Assembly: GCA_945643635.1 (NCBI GenBank)
Contig: CALZFC010000026.1
Location: 1,749,501-1,813,500 of the forward strand
Reading direction: 5' to 3'
Source: Allodiplogaster sudhausi
Taxonomy: Eukaryota; Nematoda; Chromadorea; Rhabditida; Diplogasteridae
DNA: 64,000 bases
The notes below the pieces were generated by a model. That model did no database searches. It saw only the letters and a list, made by a program, of their open reading frames with translations, and had not been told where the DNA came from. Position numbers and translations under genes: made by a program. Shown here piece after piece: positions 48,460 through 60,210 of this stretch; the first letter of the stretch is position 1; every line of letters begins with the position of its first letter.

Positions 48460-50463
48460 TCCCGCCATCCTCGCAACGGCATCGACACGATGCACCAGGG
48501 CGGCGACGACTACGGGCGCCAGGGTCGATGCCGTCTCCAACGGTTAGAAATTACTTTTTTGGTTTATTTTTATTTGTTTAACTGTGGGGTATTCGAAGTG
48601 TTTTGTTTTATTTGAAAATGGCGTAGGCAGTTTGTTCTTATTTAAGTTTGTTTTTCATTGGAATGAAATCCAGTAGTTGTTTTAGAATAAAAATCAAGGC
48701 AATCATTCTTAGCAGTTCATTCGACAGTGCATTCTTTGTGGGAATAGCTTTCAGATTATTTTTACATTTGCTGATACTTTTGTTTTCCTTTTCTAAGGTC
48801 GAGTATGCATATTGTATAGTTGGAAATCAAATGAAATTCCATTTAAACTTTTTTGTAGTGGCGACTCCGCGCCGGAGGACTCATCCCCCGGCGCCCAGGG
48901 ACGCGACTTACCCTCCAATGGTTAGACATCACCTTTTGGCTTTCTTTGTATTTGTCTAATATTACAGGTGTTTAGTTTTGTTTAAAACGGGGTAGGTATT
49001 TTGATCTTCTTTAACTTGGTTTCACGTAATATTAAAATCCAGCGGTTTTTTAATGATAAAATCAAGGTAATCTTTCTTAAAGATTCTTTTGATACTGCAT
49101 TTTTTGGGAGTAGTTTTAACATGATTTTCCTTTTAGCCGATTAATGTGGGAGCGAAACTTTTTTTTCCTTTTTCGGTTATGGATATTGAATTATGGGGAA
49201 TCGAGTGAATCTTTTTTTATTGTTTATTAATGAAATCAACGGTTGGATATTCTACATTTTTAACGTTACATTTGTCTAATTTATTTTTTGTTTTGTTATT
49301 GTGTATGAATATCCTAACGTGGGATATTGTGATTGTGGGTGATTGATTTAGTTTGAAAGCAGCGTATTTTTCCTTATTTAAGGTACTTTGTAAATGTTGG
49401 GATATTAGTTGGCGTAACTACTAGTTATTTAGTTATTTTAGGGTAAATCAAGGCAATATTTATTTAAAGATTCCTTTGAGAATGTGTTTTATTTTTATTA
49501 TTTAACATTTGCTTTTAGAAGATTAATGACGAAGCGGTGGGGTTTGTTGGGAATATTTTCATTTCTTTTTAGAAGGTTTATATCGGAGCGGTGTAATTAA
49601 TACTTATTTTCGTAATCGATTTATCGTGATTATTTTCTTCCTGTATCTCCCGGGTATTTTTTTACTATCTCCTATACCTTTTCGCATCTTCCGTAGGTTC
49701 TTCTTAGGGAACTGTTGAATTTCTTCTCGTTTTTTGGCTTAAAAATTATTTATTTTTATAATTTCGAGGGTATAGAATATACTGTATTCCAGCACGAATG
49801 GAAATCGGCACCAAGACAGACCGGCCGTTCAGTGAAGTCGGAGATGATTTCGGCCACCCCGGCCCCTCAAGATAACCAAGGTACTGTATTATTAAAGGTT
49901 ATTCTGAAAATGCATTTTATATATTAAGGGGGATGTAGGGGAATGTTTTTAAACGTTTGCTTTTCCTATGATACTGTAGGTGTGAATGGTTATAGCGATT
50001 AAGTTGTCGGTTTTTATTAAATAAAATATTTTTTAAAGATATAGTACGGTAGTATAGTCAAAACTGAAAGATATAATACGGTAGCATAGTCAAAACTGAA
50101 AGATATAATACGGTAGCATAGTCGAAACTGAAAGATATAGTACGGTAGCATAGTCGAAACTGAAAGATATAGTACGGTAATATAGTAAAAACGGCTGTTT
50201 AGAGTTCTAACGTAAAAGGAGAAGAACGGACACAAAATGTGAATGAAGGATAATGAAAGAGAGTTTCAGCTCACTGCTCTCCGATGTCGACTGATCGCGT
50301 TTCGCTTATGATCGGAGATGACAACGCCATTGCCGACGCAGTCGAGACCATGGGATACGCGACATTTCCAGCAACGTTGGAAGATGGGGAGGAGGAAGAA
50401 GACCAACGGAGACCGATTCAAAGAGGCTTGGAATCAGTTGATAAGAGGATATATTCACTTTGA
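48460..50463 (+). CDS. Unidentified Arg/Pro-rich protein with acidic C-terminus (3' part)
   Basis: Four exons: 48460-48542 and 48859-48920 (alternatives, see findings), 49793-49880 and 50270-50463. The first two are Arg/Pro-rich (APGRRRLRAPGSMPSPT; ATPRRRTHPPAPRDATYPP). Exon 3 reads HEWKSAPRQTGRSVKSEMIS and ends phase 1. Exon 4 joins to give HCSPMSTDRVSLMIGDDNAI, then the acidic run EDGEEEEDQRRP and a TGA at 50461. Its donor-like GTTGAT after ...RGLES (about 50440) would join in phase to the open exon 51365-51538, giving a longer C-terminus. Upstream exons are not visible. The composition suggests a nuclear or RNA-binding protein, but no domain is recognised. Confidence 0.5.
50038..50192 (+). 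repeat. 32-bp minisatellite, about 5 copies
   Basis: Unit approximately AAGATATAGTACGGTAGCAT plus AGTCGAAACTGA, repeated head to tail with one to three changes per copy. It lies in the intron just before the last exon (50270) of the unidentified gene. Confidence 0.9.
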
Positions 50464-50659
50464 ATTCATGTTTGTCCGTTATATAATTGATAAGTCCATT
50501 TACTGCTTGAGCTGATTTTTGAATAGTTAACATTATAATTTCACTTATTTTCTGCTGTTTCATACTCCATTTTTCTAGCACTTTGTTTTAATTGGTCCGA
50601 TGTTCAAATTTCAACCTTTCGCCCAATTTGACGATCGTTGAAAATGACGAGCCAGGTTT

Positions 50660-51010
50660 GACAACGTAAAAAATGCCTCGCCTATTTTGATTGCCATCAA
50701 ATTTTCCGGACTTTTTTGACACCTGTTTAAACTGCCATGCCATTTCTGCTAGCCGTCAAAATTGGCAAGCTGATTTGGCAAATTTTTCACTCTAATATTT
50801 TGGCTTGGCAAATTTAGCAGTTGACCAATTCTGGCAGGTAATCTTGGCAGATTTATCAGCTCCTTTTTTTGGCAAAAAGGCCCACTCTTCCTCGAGAAGC
50901 TGTGACAAATTTTTCGACCATTTTCTGTGCCATGTTCTTTTAACACTTACATAATTTTGCCTTGACACTTTTGACTCGTATGTTCTTTGGTTAGGATGTT
51001 TTTGCCATTT
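50660..51010. repeat. Degenerate TTGGCA-rich repeat tract
   Basis: Short motifs TTGGCA, TTTGACA, TTGCCA and their complements recur every 15-30 bp (for example at 50770, 50778, 50810, 50847, 50870). It looks like a decayed short-period satellite; no strict period could be set by eye. Confidence 0.5.
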
Positions 51011-51092
51011 TAGACAGCTGTTAATTTTGGCATGATGAATAATGAGGAATAAACATTGATGACATTCTTGACAATCATACAAATTGCCACAA

Positions 51093-51235
<143 letters not shown>

Positions 51236-51364
51236 ATATGAAAACGTTTTAAAAATTACGAGAAAAAACTTTGTTCCAATCAGACAAATGGCAAAAATTT
51301 TGACCCAAAATAAGTTTTAGAATTCCATAGAACAAACATTTGATTTCTTTTTCTCACTGATAAG

Positions 51365-51538
51365 TCAGAGGAAACGGCGAATGATGGTAGCTACAGTAGA
51401 CAGTCGGAGGAGCGTCCTGATAAGGGGCAGCTGGATTTGCCGAGTCGAAGTAGCCTCCGACGTGGAAAGCAGTTGAGTTCCGCCCGTGTCAACGTTTCCT
51501 GGCGCTCCTGGCGCTTGTACAAAAACAGCGACGACTAA
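51365..51538 (+). CDS. Candidate terminal exon
   Basis: Acceptor CACTGATAAG after a T-rich tract, then 57 open codons from SEETANDGSYSRQSEERPDK to WRSWRLYKNSDD and a TAA. Phase 0, so it can follow an alternative donor inside the previous exon (about 50440). All three plus frames and two minus frames are partly open here, which lowers confidence. Confidence 0.35.
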   Translation, partial: SEETANDGSYSRQSEERPDKGQLDLPSRSSLRRGKQLSSARVNVSWRSWRLYKNSDD

Positions 51539-52232
51539 GCGAGAAGTTGTGTGACGAGGATAGTATAATCGGAGCACAAACTTTTCTGAGGACGCGTTCG
51601 GAGAGTGGAGGGTAGGAGCTTGCTTGACGGGAAGGCCTCACGTCAGGCATGCTGGAAGGAAACCGTTGCCACTCAACAACAAGAATGTAAGATATCCCGC
51701 TGTGAACAAAAGAAAAGCGATTGTTTAACTTGTTTCATTTAAAACATTTGCCAGCATTGTGTGGCATCGTGTCATCTGTGGTTGCCATAAGAGTGATTTG
51801 GTGAATTTATCAAGGCATATCACTGATATCTCCTTTGCCACGGGCGATTCTGTTTGTATGTAGTGCCGTAAGAAGTTCATGGGATTCCTTCGCAAACGGA
51901 AAGGTAGGTGTACAGAGTTGTATTTGAATAGAAAAAGAAGAGGACGTGATGTAGAAGATAGGAAGAAAAGTTAATAATAAACAAGTAAGAGTGAACGTGG
52001 ATTCGGCAGTAGCGCGACGGTGGTCGTGGGAGGGGGCGTTGCTGGACTGATATTGTCGTTGTCATTGTCATTGTCGTGCTAACAAGGCAAATTTCTCGAG
52101 TGGCCAAAGCTTTTAAATGTGATCTCTTCATTTATGGATAGTCCTCATCGAGTAAGTCTAGCATCAATTTTCAGAAATAGCCATAATGACCTATAAAGTA
52201 TAGTTTCATTTAAGTAGGAGTTGTCGTATTAG

Positions 52233-52355
52233 CCACGTGCTCGGTGCAGTGGGCAGCGGGTCTCGGATGCAACTGACGACAAAGGCTGTCGGCAGCAGAA
52301 GAAGGAAAACATGTGCTGCTCATTTGAATTCAATCAAGAAAAAAAGGAACATTAA
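52233..52355 (+). CDS. Candidate terminal exon, Cys-containing
   Basis: Acceptor GTCGTATTAG at 52231-52232; the frame reads PRARCSGQRVSDATDDKGCR and then QQKKENMCCSFEFNQEKKEH, ending at TAA. There are four cysteines in 40 residues. Another frame is open through the same bases. No partner exon is firmly placed. Confidence 0.3.
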   Translation, partial: PRARCSGQRVSDATDDKGCRQQKKENMCCSFEFNQEKKEH

Positions 52356-52849
52356 ATTGGCTCTCAATTTCGAGTGGTTAAATCGTTTAAAATTTTGCCT
52401 CACCTATGTATATGTATATGTACGTGAATAGTATGATATTTTCCCTAATGTCTCAACAACATTGTACATGTGTAGATATATCGTGCCGTCTCTCAAGGAA
52501 CGCTCGTCTTCTGCTCGTGTGGTCTTCTCCACCTCTTAGGAACTCTCTGTTCCCTTCCACCCATGTGCTGGCCACGACTCTATGCGCATTTCTGCTAACC
52601 CCATCTGTATTTGAAGAATTTGTTTGGCTAAATCTCCGAAACGAAAGAGAAGAATTCATGACGTGCTTTTCTAAAGACAAGAAAAATAATCTCATCAGTT
52701 AGAGTTGTCACTTCCCAATTATACTGTTAATTGGTAATCTAGACAATAAAGCGATCGTTGGTGAGTGGGCCAGTAACGTCGAATTCAGCAGAATATAAGT
52801 TATATACTATTCGAACGGACTTATCAAACCCTTACCGTTCACAAATTAC

Positions 52850-53685
52850 ATTTTGAGGGAGTAAATTCAACGTAGAAAAGACTGGGCTTTCCCGTAGAAT
52901 CCTTATTTAAATGTAATCTTTAAAATTTTTCTTACTACATGCCCTTTTTCTCGCCTGCGTAAAAGGCAAAAACAGTTTCTGCCGAAAATAATAACGAAGA
53001 TTCGCTAATATAAAAACATCTACGTGATTTTTTTTGTGTGATAGGACATGTGAAATGAAAATTTTTGCAAAACTTCCGCTAATATCGCGAATGAAGCCGG
53101 ATAGCTAGGTTAAAGGGGATTTTCTGGGCAGGCCGTACTGTGAGTGCGCGTTTCAAGGAGAAATATTTAAACTTTCCCGTAGCTCAATTCGGCAGGAAGA
53201 AAGTATATTACACGTAGAAAAGACTGGGATTTCACCTAGAATTCTCATTTAGATGTAGTCTTTCATATTTTTCTGACAAAGTTCACTTTTTTCTCGCCTG
53301 CGTAAAAGGCAAAAACAGTTTCTGCCGAAAATAATAACGAAGATTCGCTAATATAAAAACATCTACGTGACTTTTTTGTGTGATAGGACATGTGAAATAA
53401 AAATTTTTGCAAAACATCTCCTAATATCGCGAATGAAGCCGGATAGCTAGGTTAAAGGGAATTTTCTGGGCAGGTCGCACTGTGAGTGCGCGTTTCAAGG
53501 AACAATATTTAAACTTTCATGTAGCACAATTCGGCATGAAGATAGTATATTACACGTAGAATAGACTGGGCTTTCACGTGCCATATGTATTTAGTCGTAG
53601 TCTTTCTCTGTTTTCTGACTAAATGCGCTAATCTCTCTCCAGCCGGCCAGAAATACAGTTTTTGCCAAACCCGTATGTTCAAATT
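52850..53685 (+). repeat. 342-bp satellite-like tandem repeat, about 2.4 copies
   Basis: The block CGTAGAAAAGACTGGG occurs at 52871 and 53213, and as CGTAGAATAGACTGGG at 53555; both intervals are exactly 342 bp. Copies 1 and 2 are over 90% alike by eye; copy 3 diverges after about 130 bp. Each carries GCCGGATAGCTAGGTTAAAG and CTCGCCTGCGTAAAAGGC. No coding frame. Confidence 0.92.
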
Positions 53686-54873
53686 ACGTATGACATTTGC
53701 ATGCATTTCAAAATTATAAACACAATGGTATCTTTATTTTCTAAAAAAAAAGGAGAAAAACGCATTTTATAGCCTTTTTTGTTCTGCGGGCTATTACTCT
53801 ACGCGGTGTTCACCCCCGTACATTGTAAAGTTCCCGTAGGAGGATCCACATGAGAGTCGGTTCGCTTGGGTAAGAAATGACGCTCTATCAAATGGATATG
53901 GTCTCATCGCGTAGTCTCTACGGCTTGACACTCAAATGGCGCATTCCCATAATATAAGTGCTCATTTCGACCTTATAATGATACTTTTATGAAAAAAATT
54001 ATCTAGGCCATTTTTATGCGCCTTTAGATTGCAAATATAACAATACTTTCAAAATTCTTTTGTTAAGTTTTACTAACTTTATGGTCAATCGAATATTTTC
54101 GATAAATCGAGGCATACTGTAGTTATACATTCAAAATATTTTTTGAAAAAAAGTTTTTTTGGAAGCTCTCATGATGCTACATAAGCCCTGCAAAGGAAAT
54201 TAAAATCAAAAAATATTTTTGTTCCCTGCACAGTCATGTTTGAGTATCTCAGACAGGCTCTCTTAACCATAAGTCTTAAATTGTGCCATAACTGAAAAGC
54301 TTCGTAGTATTGAAATTTTATTTATCTCTCTCTCCCGCTCTCTCCTTGTCTCTCTCTCTCTCTCTATCAGTCTCTCCTAATTATTCTCTTTTTTCTTTAT
54401 CCATCTCTCTTTCTCTCCTTGTCTCTCTCTCTATCTCTCTTTCTATCAGTCTCCCTTTCTCTCTCTCTCTTACCTCTATATTTTATCACTCTTTCCCTAT
54501 CGGTATCTTTCTCTCTTTTTCTCTCCTCTCTCTCTCTCTCTCGCTCGTTCTCTGCTTCTCTCTCTCTCATTCTCTCTCCAAATTCGATGTTTTCGATCAA
54601 GTATAACTTTCACGTGTTGTACACGTTTGATATATTTCTTCAGTTTGTGTAATCGTAAAAGCTAGAATAGGTAATAGACATATTTCCAATTAATGATTAA
54701 GCTTAAGAATGTATGAATTTGGGAGAAAACTATTCTGCAGAAAGCAATTAAATGACTAATTTTAATCCAACAACTACATAATAGCCAAATATTAGTAGCT
54801 AGACAATTAATTTTTCTATAGGAATATTTACTTTTTTAAATATACTATATTTTATTTTAACGAGAGCTTTCAG
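53686..54873. other. AT-rich stretch with a CT array; nothing coding seen
   Basis: Unique AT-rich DNA to 54320, then (CT)n at 54330-54580, then AT-rich DNA. No exon candidates. Confidence 0.5.
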
Positions 54874-54951
54874 CTACAGCATCCGGCAGCTCTGGAGGTG
54901 CTGCTGTAATGAGGAAGGGCGCCCGCCGAGGCCGAGCTCGTTCTTCGACGA
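54874..54951 (+). CDS. Candidate internal exon, Gly/Ala then Arg-rich
   Basis: Acceptor GCTTTCAG at 54866-54873 and donor GTAGGC at 54952. The frame reads TASGSSGGAAVMRKGARRGR and ARSST, phase 1 out. The sequence on either side is repeat or AT-rich. The RG-type composition resembles that of the 48460-50463 gene but the link is a guess. Confidence 0.3.
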
Positions 54952-54968
54952 GTAGGCGCTTCCACCAC

Positions 54969-55012
<44 letters not shown>

Positions 55013-55204
55013 ACCTCGCTTTCTCTTCGCTCTCAATCTCGCCCACCATTTTCCTCTACCTCCCTCCCTCTCTACCCTCTAACTCACTTTCTGTCTTCTT
55101 TTTTATGATAATATAAGTTTTTTAACCTTTTTTATTGTCTGACAGTGACCGATTTTTGATAATTGCAGCATATTTGATTAGTTCCGTGGTTCTGAAGTCT
55201 TATT

Positions 55205-55239
<35 letters not shown>

Positions 55240-57349
55240 ATCTCTCTCTCCTGTCTCTTTCTCTCTTCCTTATATATCTTTCTCTCTCCATTTTGTATCA
55301 CTCACTCTCTCTCTCGTTCACTCTTTCTCTCTCTCGCTCTCTCTCTCTCTTTGTTTCACTCCCTTTCATATCCGGAAGAACTCATCGTTATGCTGACTTG
55401 ATACTCTTATCCATGTTATACGCTTCAATATATGAAATGACCTCAGTTGTCTTCACCTGACTCAAAGTTTTCTAATGATTTCTACAGCGGAATCCAGTTC
55501 CTCCTTTGAGATATTCGTCGCACTAATTTTTGTACTGTACTCCATAAAACAGTGATTTTAACAACAACATTTTTTGCTCAGATCGCGTTGTCGTTGTCTA
55601 ATCGTGCAAAGGGGTTTTTCACGAGGAACACGAATAGGACACTCATTTTACACCTTTATGTCGTACCCACACATTTGGGGTCCCGGTACTGCCCGGGATC
55701 CTAAAAAAAAAAAAGGGCTGCAGCCGGCGCGCAGGCCCGATAAGCATCACTGAGGGCCTGCCTGCCAACTATTGCATTTGAATGACTGGAGTGCGAGGGA
55801 GCATGTTATAAAGAGAGACGTCGCGTCAAATAATATTAAATAACGTTAATACAATAGTCAGAAAAATTAAGAGCTTTGTGCTTCTTTAAGCTAGTCGATG
55901 AACTAGACCGATATATCACTTTATAAGTATTGAACTACCGTGTCGCTTGAGTTATGTTATATGCACATTCCACTTCCCAGGATTGTTATCTTCCATTTCA
56001 CTTTTAATCCAAGTATTTGTTAATATTATTTCAGGTTTTTCTGTCGTGTTGACATAGAAGAAGTAAAAGTGCACAGGGGAGAAGACGCTGAATAGAAGAG
56101 CCGTCCTTTTCTTTCAACAAAACCAGTTTGTTCAGGTAAACACAATGAACTTGTGTTCACTTGAACAAACCTGAATGATCTTTTTTTCTTCGATAACCTA
56201 CAGGAAAAACAACTGTCAAAATATAAAAGCAGTATCGACTGCTTTTAAAAAGATTGCAAATGTTATTTATATCAACTTTTGATCTGATTCACAAACATTT
56301 TTCATGTACTGTGTATCCAAGTCATTTGCTTTGTTAGAGACACCAACAAGTTGAGTATTTTATTGTCGTGTGCTGGCTGGTAGTGAGGAACCGCATACGG
56401 GTGGATGGCGGTCGGCTTTTTGAATGAATGAAGAAGAGAAGACAGCGAATGAGATTCTGGCACGAAGAAGAAGATGAAATCAGATGAAATCACGTCACGA
56501 GGGATAAGAGAGAGAATATTCAATGGAGGGCATAAGAGAGAAATGCGCGCTCTGACTCGGAAATATCATATGTGATTTTGAAGAAATCCTACGCTACGCC
56601 TATATTCTTTTGACCGGACAACGAGAAGAAAAAAAATTAATAGAAAAAAAACAAACAAAAAATAATAACAGGACGAGCGCTGTGCAGTAAGATGATTGAA
56701 AGTGAAAAACATCTCTCAACCACTGAATAGAAAACTCGAGACAATGGGAAGATCAGTTCAAGAATACGGCTAACCGACGATTAGTAGTATCTAATGTGCA
56801 TTCCAAAGTGGACTACAGGTTCGATTTGTAAAGCATCTCGTGTGGAGCTATATGGAGGAGGCAAGTCCGTGGAAGGCAGCTAACCAAGAAGTGGAAAAAA
56901 AGAAGTGGAGAAGCGAGAAGAAAGAGGACTAGAATATCTATGGGCTTGGACGAGTATCATTGCCAGAAACACGCACACTGTTTCAGTGGAAAGAAGAAGA
57001 AGATAAACAACCTACTAACACCGGAAGTAAATAGAAAACTATGCAAATGAAAAGGACGATTAAATAACATATAGAGAATAGCACAGAAAAAAAAGAAATA
57101 AAGAAAAGAGCAATAATCTGGGTAATTGCTAGAGCCCAAGTGCCGAGATCATATAAATAAATGGTGGTATGGCTTTGAGGCGGAAAGGAAAGTGTGAAAT
57201 GAGAAGCAAGTACGAAGGAAGGTATGATGACGTTATACAAATATGGCAAGACTGGCGCACAAGTACAGTGTCCAGTCTGCTAGCAGTTAATATCGCTGTC
57301 GTTCAGTTCGGAGCAGCGACAATGGCGGCTATCGAGCCATGTGGCTCGC
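54952..57349. other. No gene seen
   Basis: (CT)n at 54970-55015 and 55205-55350. A perfect inverted repeat GCAGGCCC/GGGCCTGC lies near 55731-55762. Further on are several Lys/Arg-biased purine-rich stretches without splice sites. Confidence 0.45.
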
Positions 57350-60056
57350 TCAACTTCGTGTGAAGAGACATTGAATGGGTGAGAAGTAGCAATTCCTCGG
57401 ATACGACTTCTTCTCGGAGGAGCGTCGTTGCCTCGCTTCGAGCAGCCGCCTCTCTGCCACTCGCTCGGCCATCTCCCGCTCCACTTCACTGCAACGAGCA
57501 AGAGCGTTCAGTTACAATTTAGACCAATTTTTATTTATTTTAATTATATTTATATTTCATTATTTTAATGCTTCATACTTCACTTTACTTCCACTCGTCT
57601 TTCAAAAGTCTAGACTGATAGTTATCATAACTTCGATGCATGGAGTGGTTGGCTTGGATTACAGTGTGCTTCACAAATTCCCATTTGAACAGACAAGTAT
57701 ATTTTAACAATAAAAAACATCACAGCTATGCTTTTTTTTGTTTAAGTATACCGATGGCCTTAAATGACAAGGACAGGAAATTGTGGCAGAAAAAAAACGT
57801 AACGTTGACAAATGTACGAAAGGACACTTGGACGTTGTCTTCTATTTCTAGCCTCGAGGGGGCACTCGAACCGGTTTCCTTCTCGAAGTCTCTCAGCCCT
57901 TTTTGTCGCCGACGATGACACATGACCTCTCTAGTCTAAGTACCCCACTACGTCATGGGCAAATCATCTCTTCTGCTGATTGTGAGAGAGTTAAAGCGGT
58001 GATCACACTCGAATTACCATAAACAATTCTTTTCTTCTGCAAACTCGTAGCTTGGAGGGACATGTTGATAATATTATGATAAGAGAAGAGAAGCAGTTAG
58101 ATAAATTAAGAACAGTAAGATGATAGAGTGAGAAAATCAGTTGAAAATGAGCTAACACTGTCGACTGTGACCAATGTAAATTCGCGATAAAAGTTTCCCC
58201 ACGCAATGAGGTGTTCTGACAATGAGCACGGCCAGCTGCGAAAAAACTCTATAGCTAATCGTGAGGTAATCTCCTCTGTCTTGCCTCTAGCCAATTTGCC
58301 ATGGCTCCTTGTCTAGACTTTTCTTATAATATCGAATGCCAGTTTTCTTGGACCAGAGCAGAAAACTGGTAATGCATATTATTAATGTGAGATGAGCAAG
58401 ATGGATGGGATCCGTTAAGATGAATATGCCTCAATTTGCATATCAACTATTACTCGTGCCCGACCACGTAAGAGAACGTAGTTTCTCTGCACAAAAAAGA
58501 CACAACTCCACTCTCGCTCATTGTATGTCCCAGCGTACTACTTGTGCACTGTCATTGTTGTTTTTCTACTACGCTGCAATCTCCTTCTGCATTCCTCATC
58601 CTTGATCAAATTTGTACAACGCATGTAGAAAAAAGAAGAAGAAATCTGCTCCGGCTGTTGCTTGCTGTATTTTCAAACATTTAGTTTTGACAAGATAAAA
58701 GAGAAATTTAATCACTTATATTTCTTGTCAAAGCAATAGTAAAAGTAGTTGTTTTTTCTGTAGAATCGTTGCAGGATGATAAGAGCGGAGCAGTGCAATG
58801 TCTTCTTCTCCTTCTTCTTACTCTGCATGGACGGCCACAAATTCTGCCCTGTATCAAATTACGCCGCTCGTCATTACAATCAGACATTCTGGTGCGGAAC
58901 AGGAAGTCTTCCATATGTCATTACGCAATGGCACCCGGTGCGTGGCTGGTTGATTAGATGTCTGTTCTAGTGGCATTGTCGCAGACTGCCATCCAGAGAG
59001 TGTCAAATACACACATTATCAATCAGACCGTGAGCAGAGGATCCATCAGGAAATCATTTCTGCACCGTCGGATTGCAATTCCCACGGGACATCACACGGT
59101 ACACTTCTAAGATGCCCGCTCATCAGCCGGATGAATGACGAAAGTCTCAGTGTTTGCAGAGGGCAGACTTAGGAGCTGTTTGCAAATGCGGTAGAGAGAG
59201 AGAGAGAAGGAGAGAGAGATGAAAGAGATAGATAAAGAGGGTGAGAGAGAAAGAGAGATAGAGAGACAGAGAGAGAGAGAGAGAGAAAGAGAAAGAGAGA
59301 TAGAGAGATAGAGAGAGAGCAAGAAAGAGACAGAGAGATAGAAGAGAACTCGAGTGTAGAGACATCACGAGCCCCTAAGAATGCTCTACATTTCAGGTGA
59401 CGTCATTACCTGACTGGAAGAAAATGCAAGAGTTTTTCCGACTTAGAACACTACAGCAACATGAAGGAGCCTACAAAAAGGAGGTCGATCGAAAATATAC
59501 TAGTCCCAGATGATCATTTGTTTTGTTGTCAAGATTCAAATGCTCATGGTCAGGAGTATAACGTGAATTGGCCAAAAGGGAAGGCCAACACCAAAATCGC
59601 ATTGTAGAGACGGAAATGAGAGGAATCCCGCGGCTTCCGACAAGAATGAATTAGCCAATGCCATGCGTCAGGAATTGTCCATTGGGTAATTAGAGAAAGA
59701 GCAAAATGAAACAAAAAGACAATGGAACATGCGTTGGCAGCGCGATTCGGAAGGACATTTTTTTTTTCGTCATCGAAGACTACAAAATGGCCCCTTTTTT
59801 TTGTTTCTCCAATTAGAGATTCTTAGGAGCTAAATCTGTCGAGGTTTTTAATTTTTATGCTAAACTTATACCGAAGTGACAGGTTAATTTAACGGCGGGA
59901 AATTTGAATAACAATAAATATATGATGAAGAAATAGTAAATTTGCTGACTTGAGTAGCTTCTCGTAGAAGTGTCGGTCGTGCGAGGCGGCGCGCGAGAGG
60001 TCGCAGAGAGCGGCGAGGGCCGCGAGGAGAAGAAGGACAAGGACGGAAGGGCGCAT
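57350..60056 (-). CDS. Allatostatin-C-like neuropeptide prohormone
   Basis: Two exons, 81 codons: 60056-59950 and 57488-57350, joined across a 2461-bp intron (donor GTCAGC, acceptor TCGTTGCAG) with the split codon AA|T. Residues 1-23 ([23 protein letters not shown]) are a textbook signal peptide. A short acidic/basic propeptide follows with dibasic sites RR (49-50, 57-58) and KK (62-63). After KK the C-terminal peptide is [18 protein letters not shown] and then TGA. Its C-Y-F-x-P-I-x-C core, with six residues between the cysteines and an aromatic soon after, matches the allatostatin-C pattern (family type CYFNPISCF), a disulphide-looped peptide that acts on somatostatin-type GPCRs. Unusual points: S for N in the loop, and a LFTRS tail instead of ending at F. 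A 5' UTR exon probably ends at the CAG near 60149. The precursor is shorter than most, but the layout is typical. Confidence 0.75.
58775..59513 (+). CDS. Unidentified protein nested in the prohormone intron
   Basis: Three plus-strand exons join in phase: 58775-58937 (acceptor GTTGCAG, donor GTGCGT), 58985-59098 (acceptor GTCGCAG, donor GTACAC) and 59397-59513 (acceptor ACATTTCAG, TGA stop). The protein is about 130 residues from the ATG at 58776. Exon 1 reads [20 protein letters not shown], exon 2 [20 protein letters not shown], exon 3 [20 protein letters not shown] and ends [10 protein letters not shown]. Exon 3 is the most convincing because only one frame is open. In exons 1 and 2 other frames are open too, but only this choice keeps phase 0 at both junctions. 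The intron between exons 1 and 2 is 47 bp. I do not recognise the family. It lies entirely inside the intron of the allatostatin-C-like gene on the opposite strand. Confidence 0.5.
59193..59345. repeat. (GA)n microsatellite
   Basis: GAGA array with ATAG and ACAG interruptions, in the second intron of the nested gene. Confidence 0.95.
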
Positions 60057-60156
60057 CGAGTGGACGAGGCAGAGGATGGTGGAAGACGGAGGGTGCCAGC
60101 CGACCAGCCAGCCAGCCACGCTCTCCGAGCAGTCACGATGGACTGGAGATACTGCA

Positions 60157-60157
60157 A

Positions 60158-60210
<53 letters not shown>

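Noticed and set aside
51370..51510. Minus-strand reading FHVGGYFDSANPAAPYQDAP ending at TGA
   Set aside because: Protein-like, but an in-frame TGA lies just upstream with no AG acceptor after it, so the exon could not be entered.
55731..55762. GC-rich inverted repeat considered as a tRNA or terminator
   Set aside because: No tRNA arms or A/B boxes; only an 8-bp stem.
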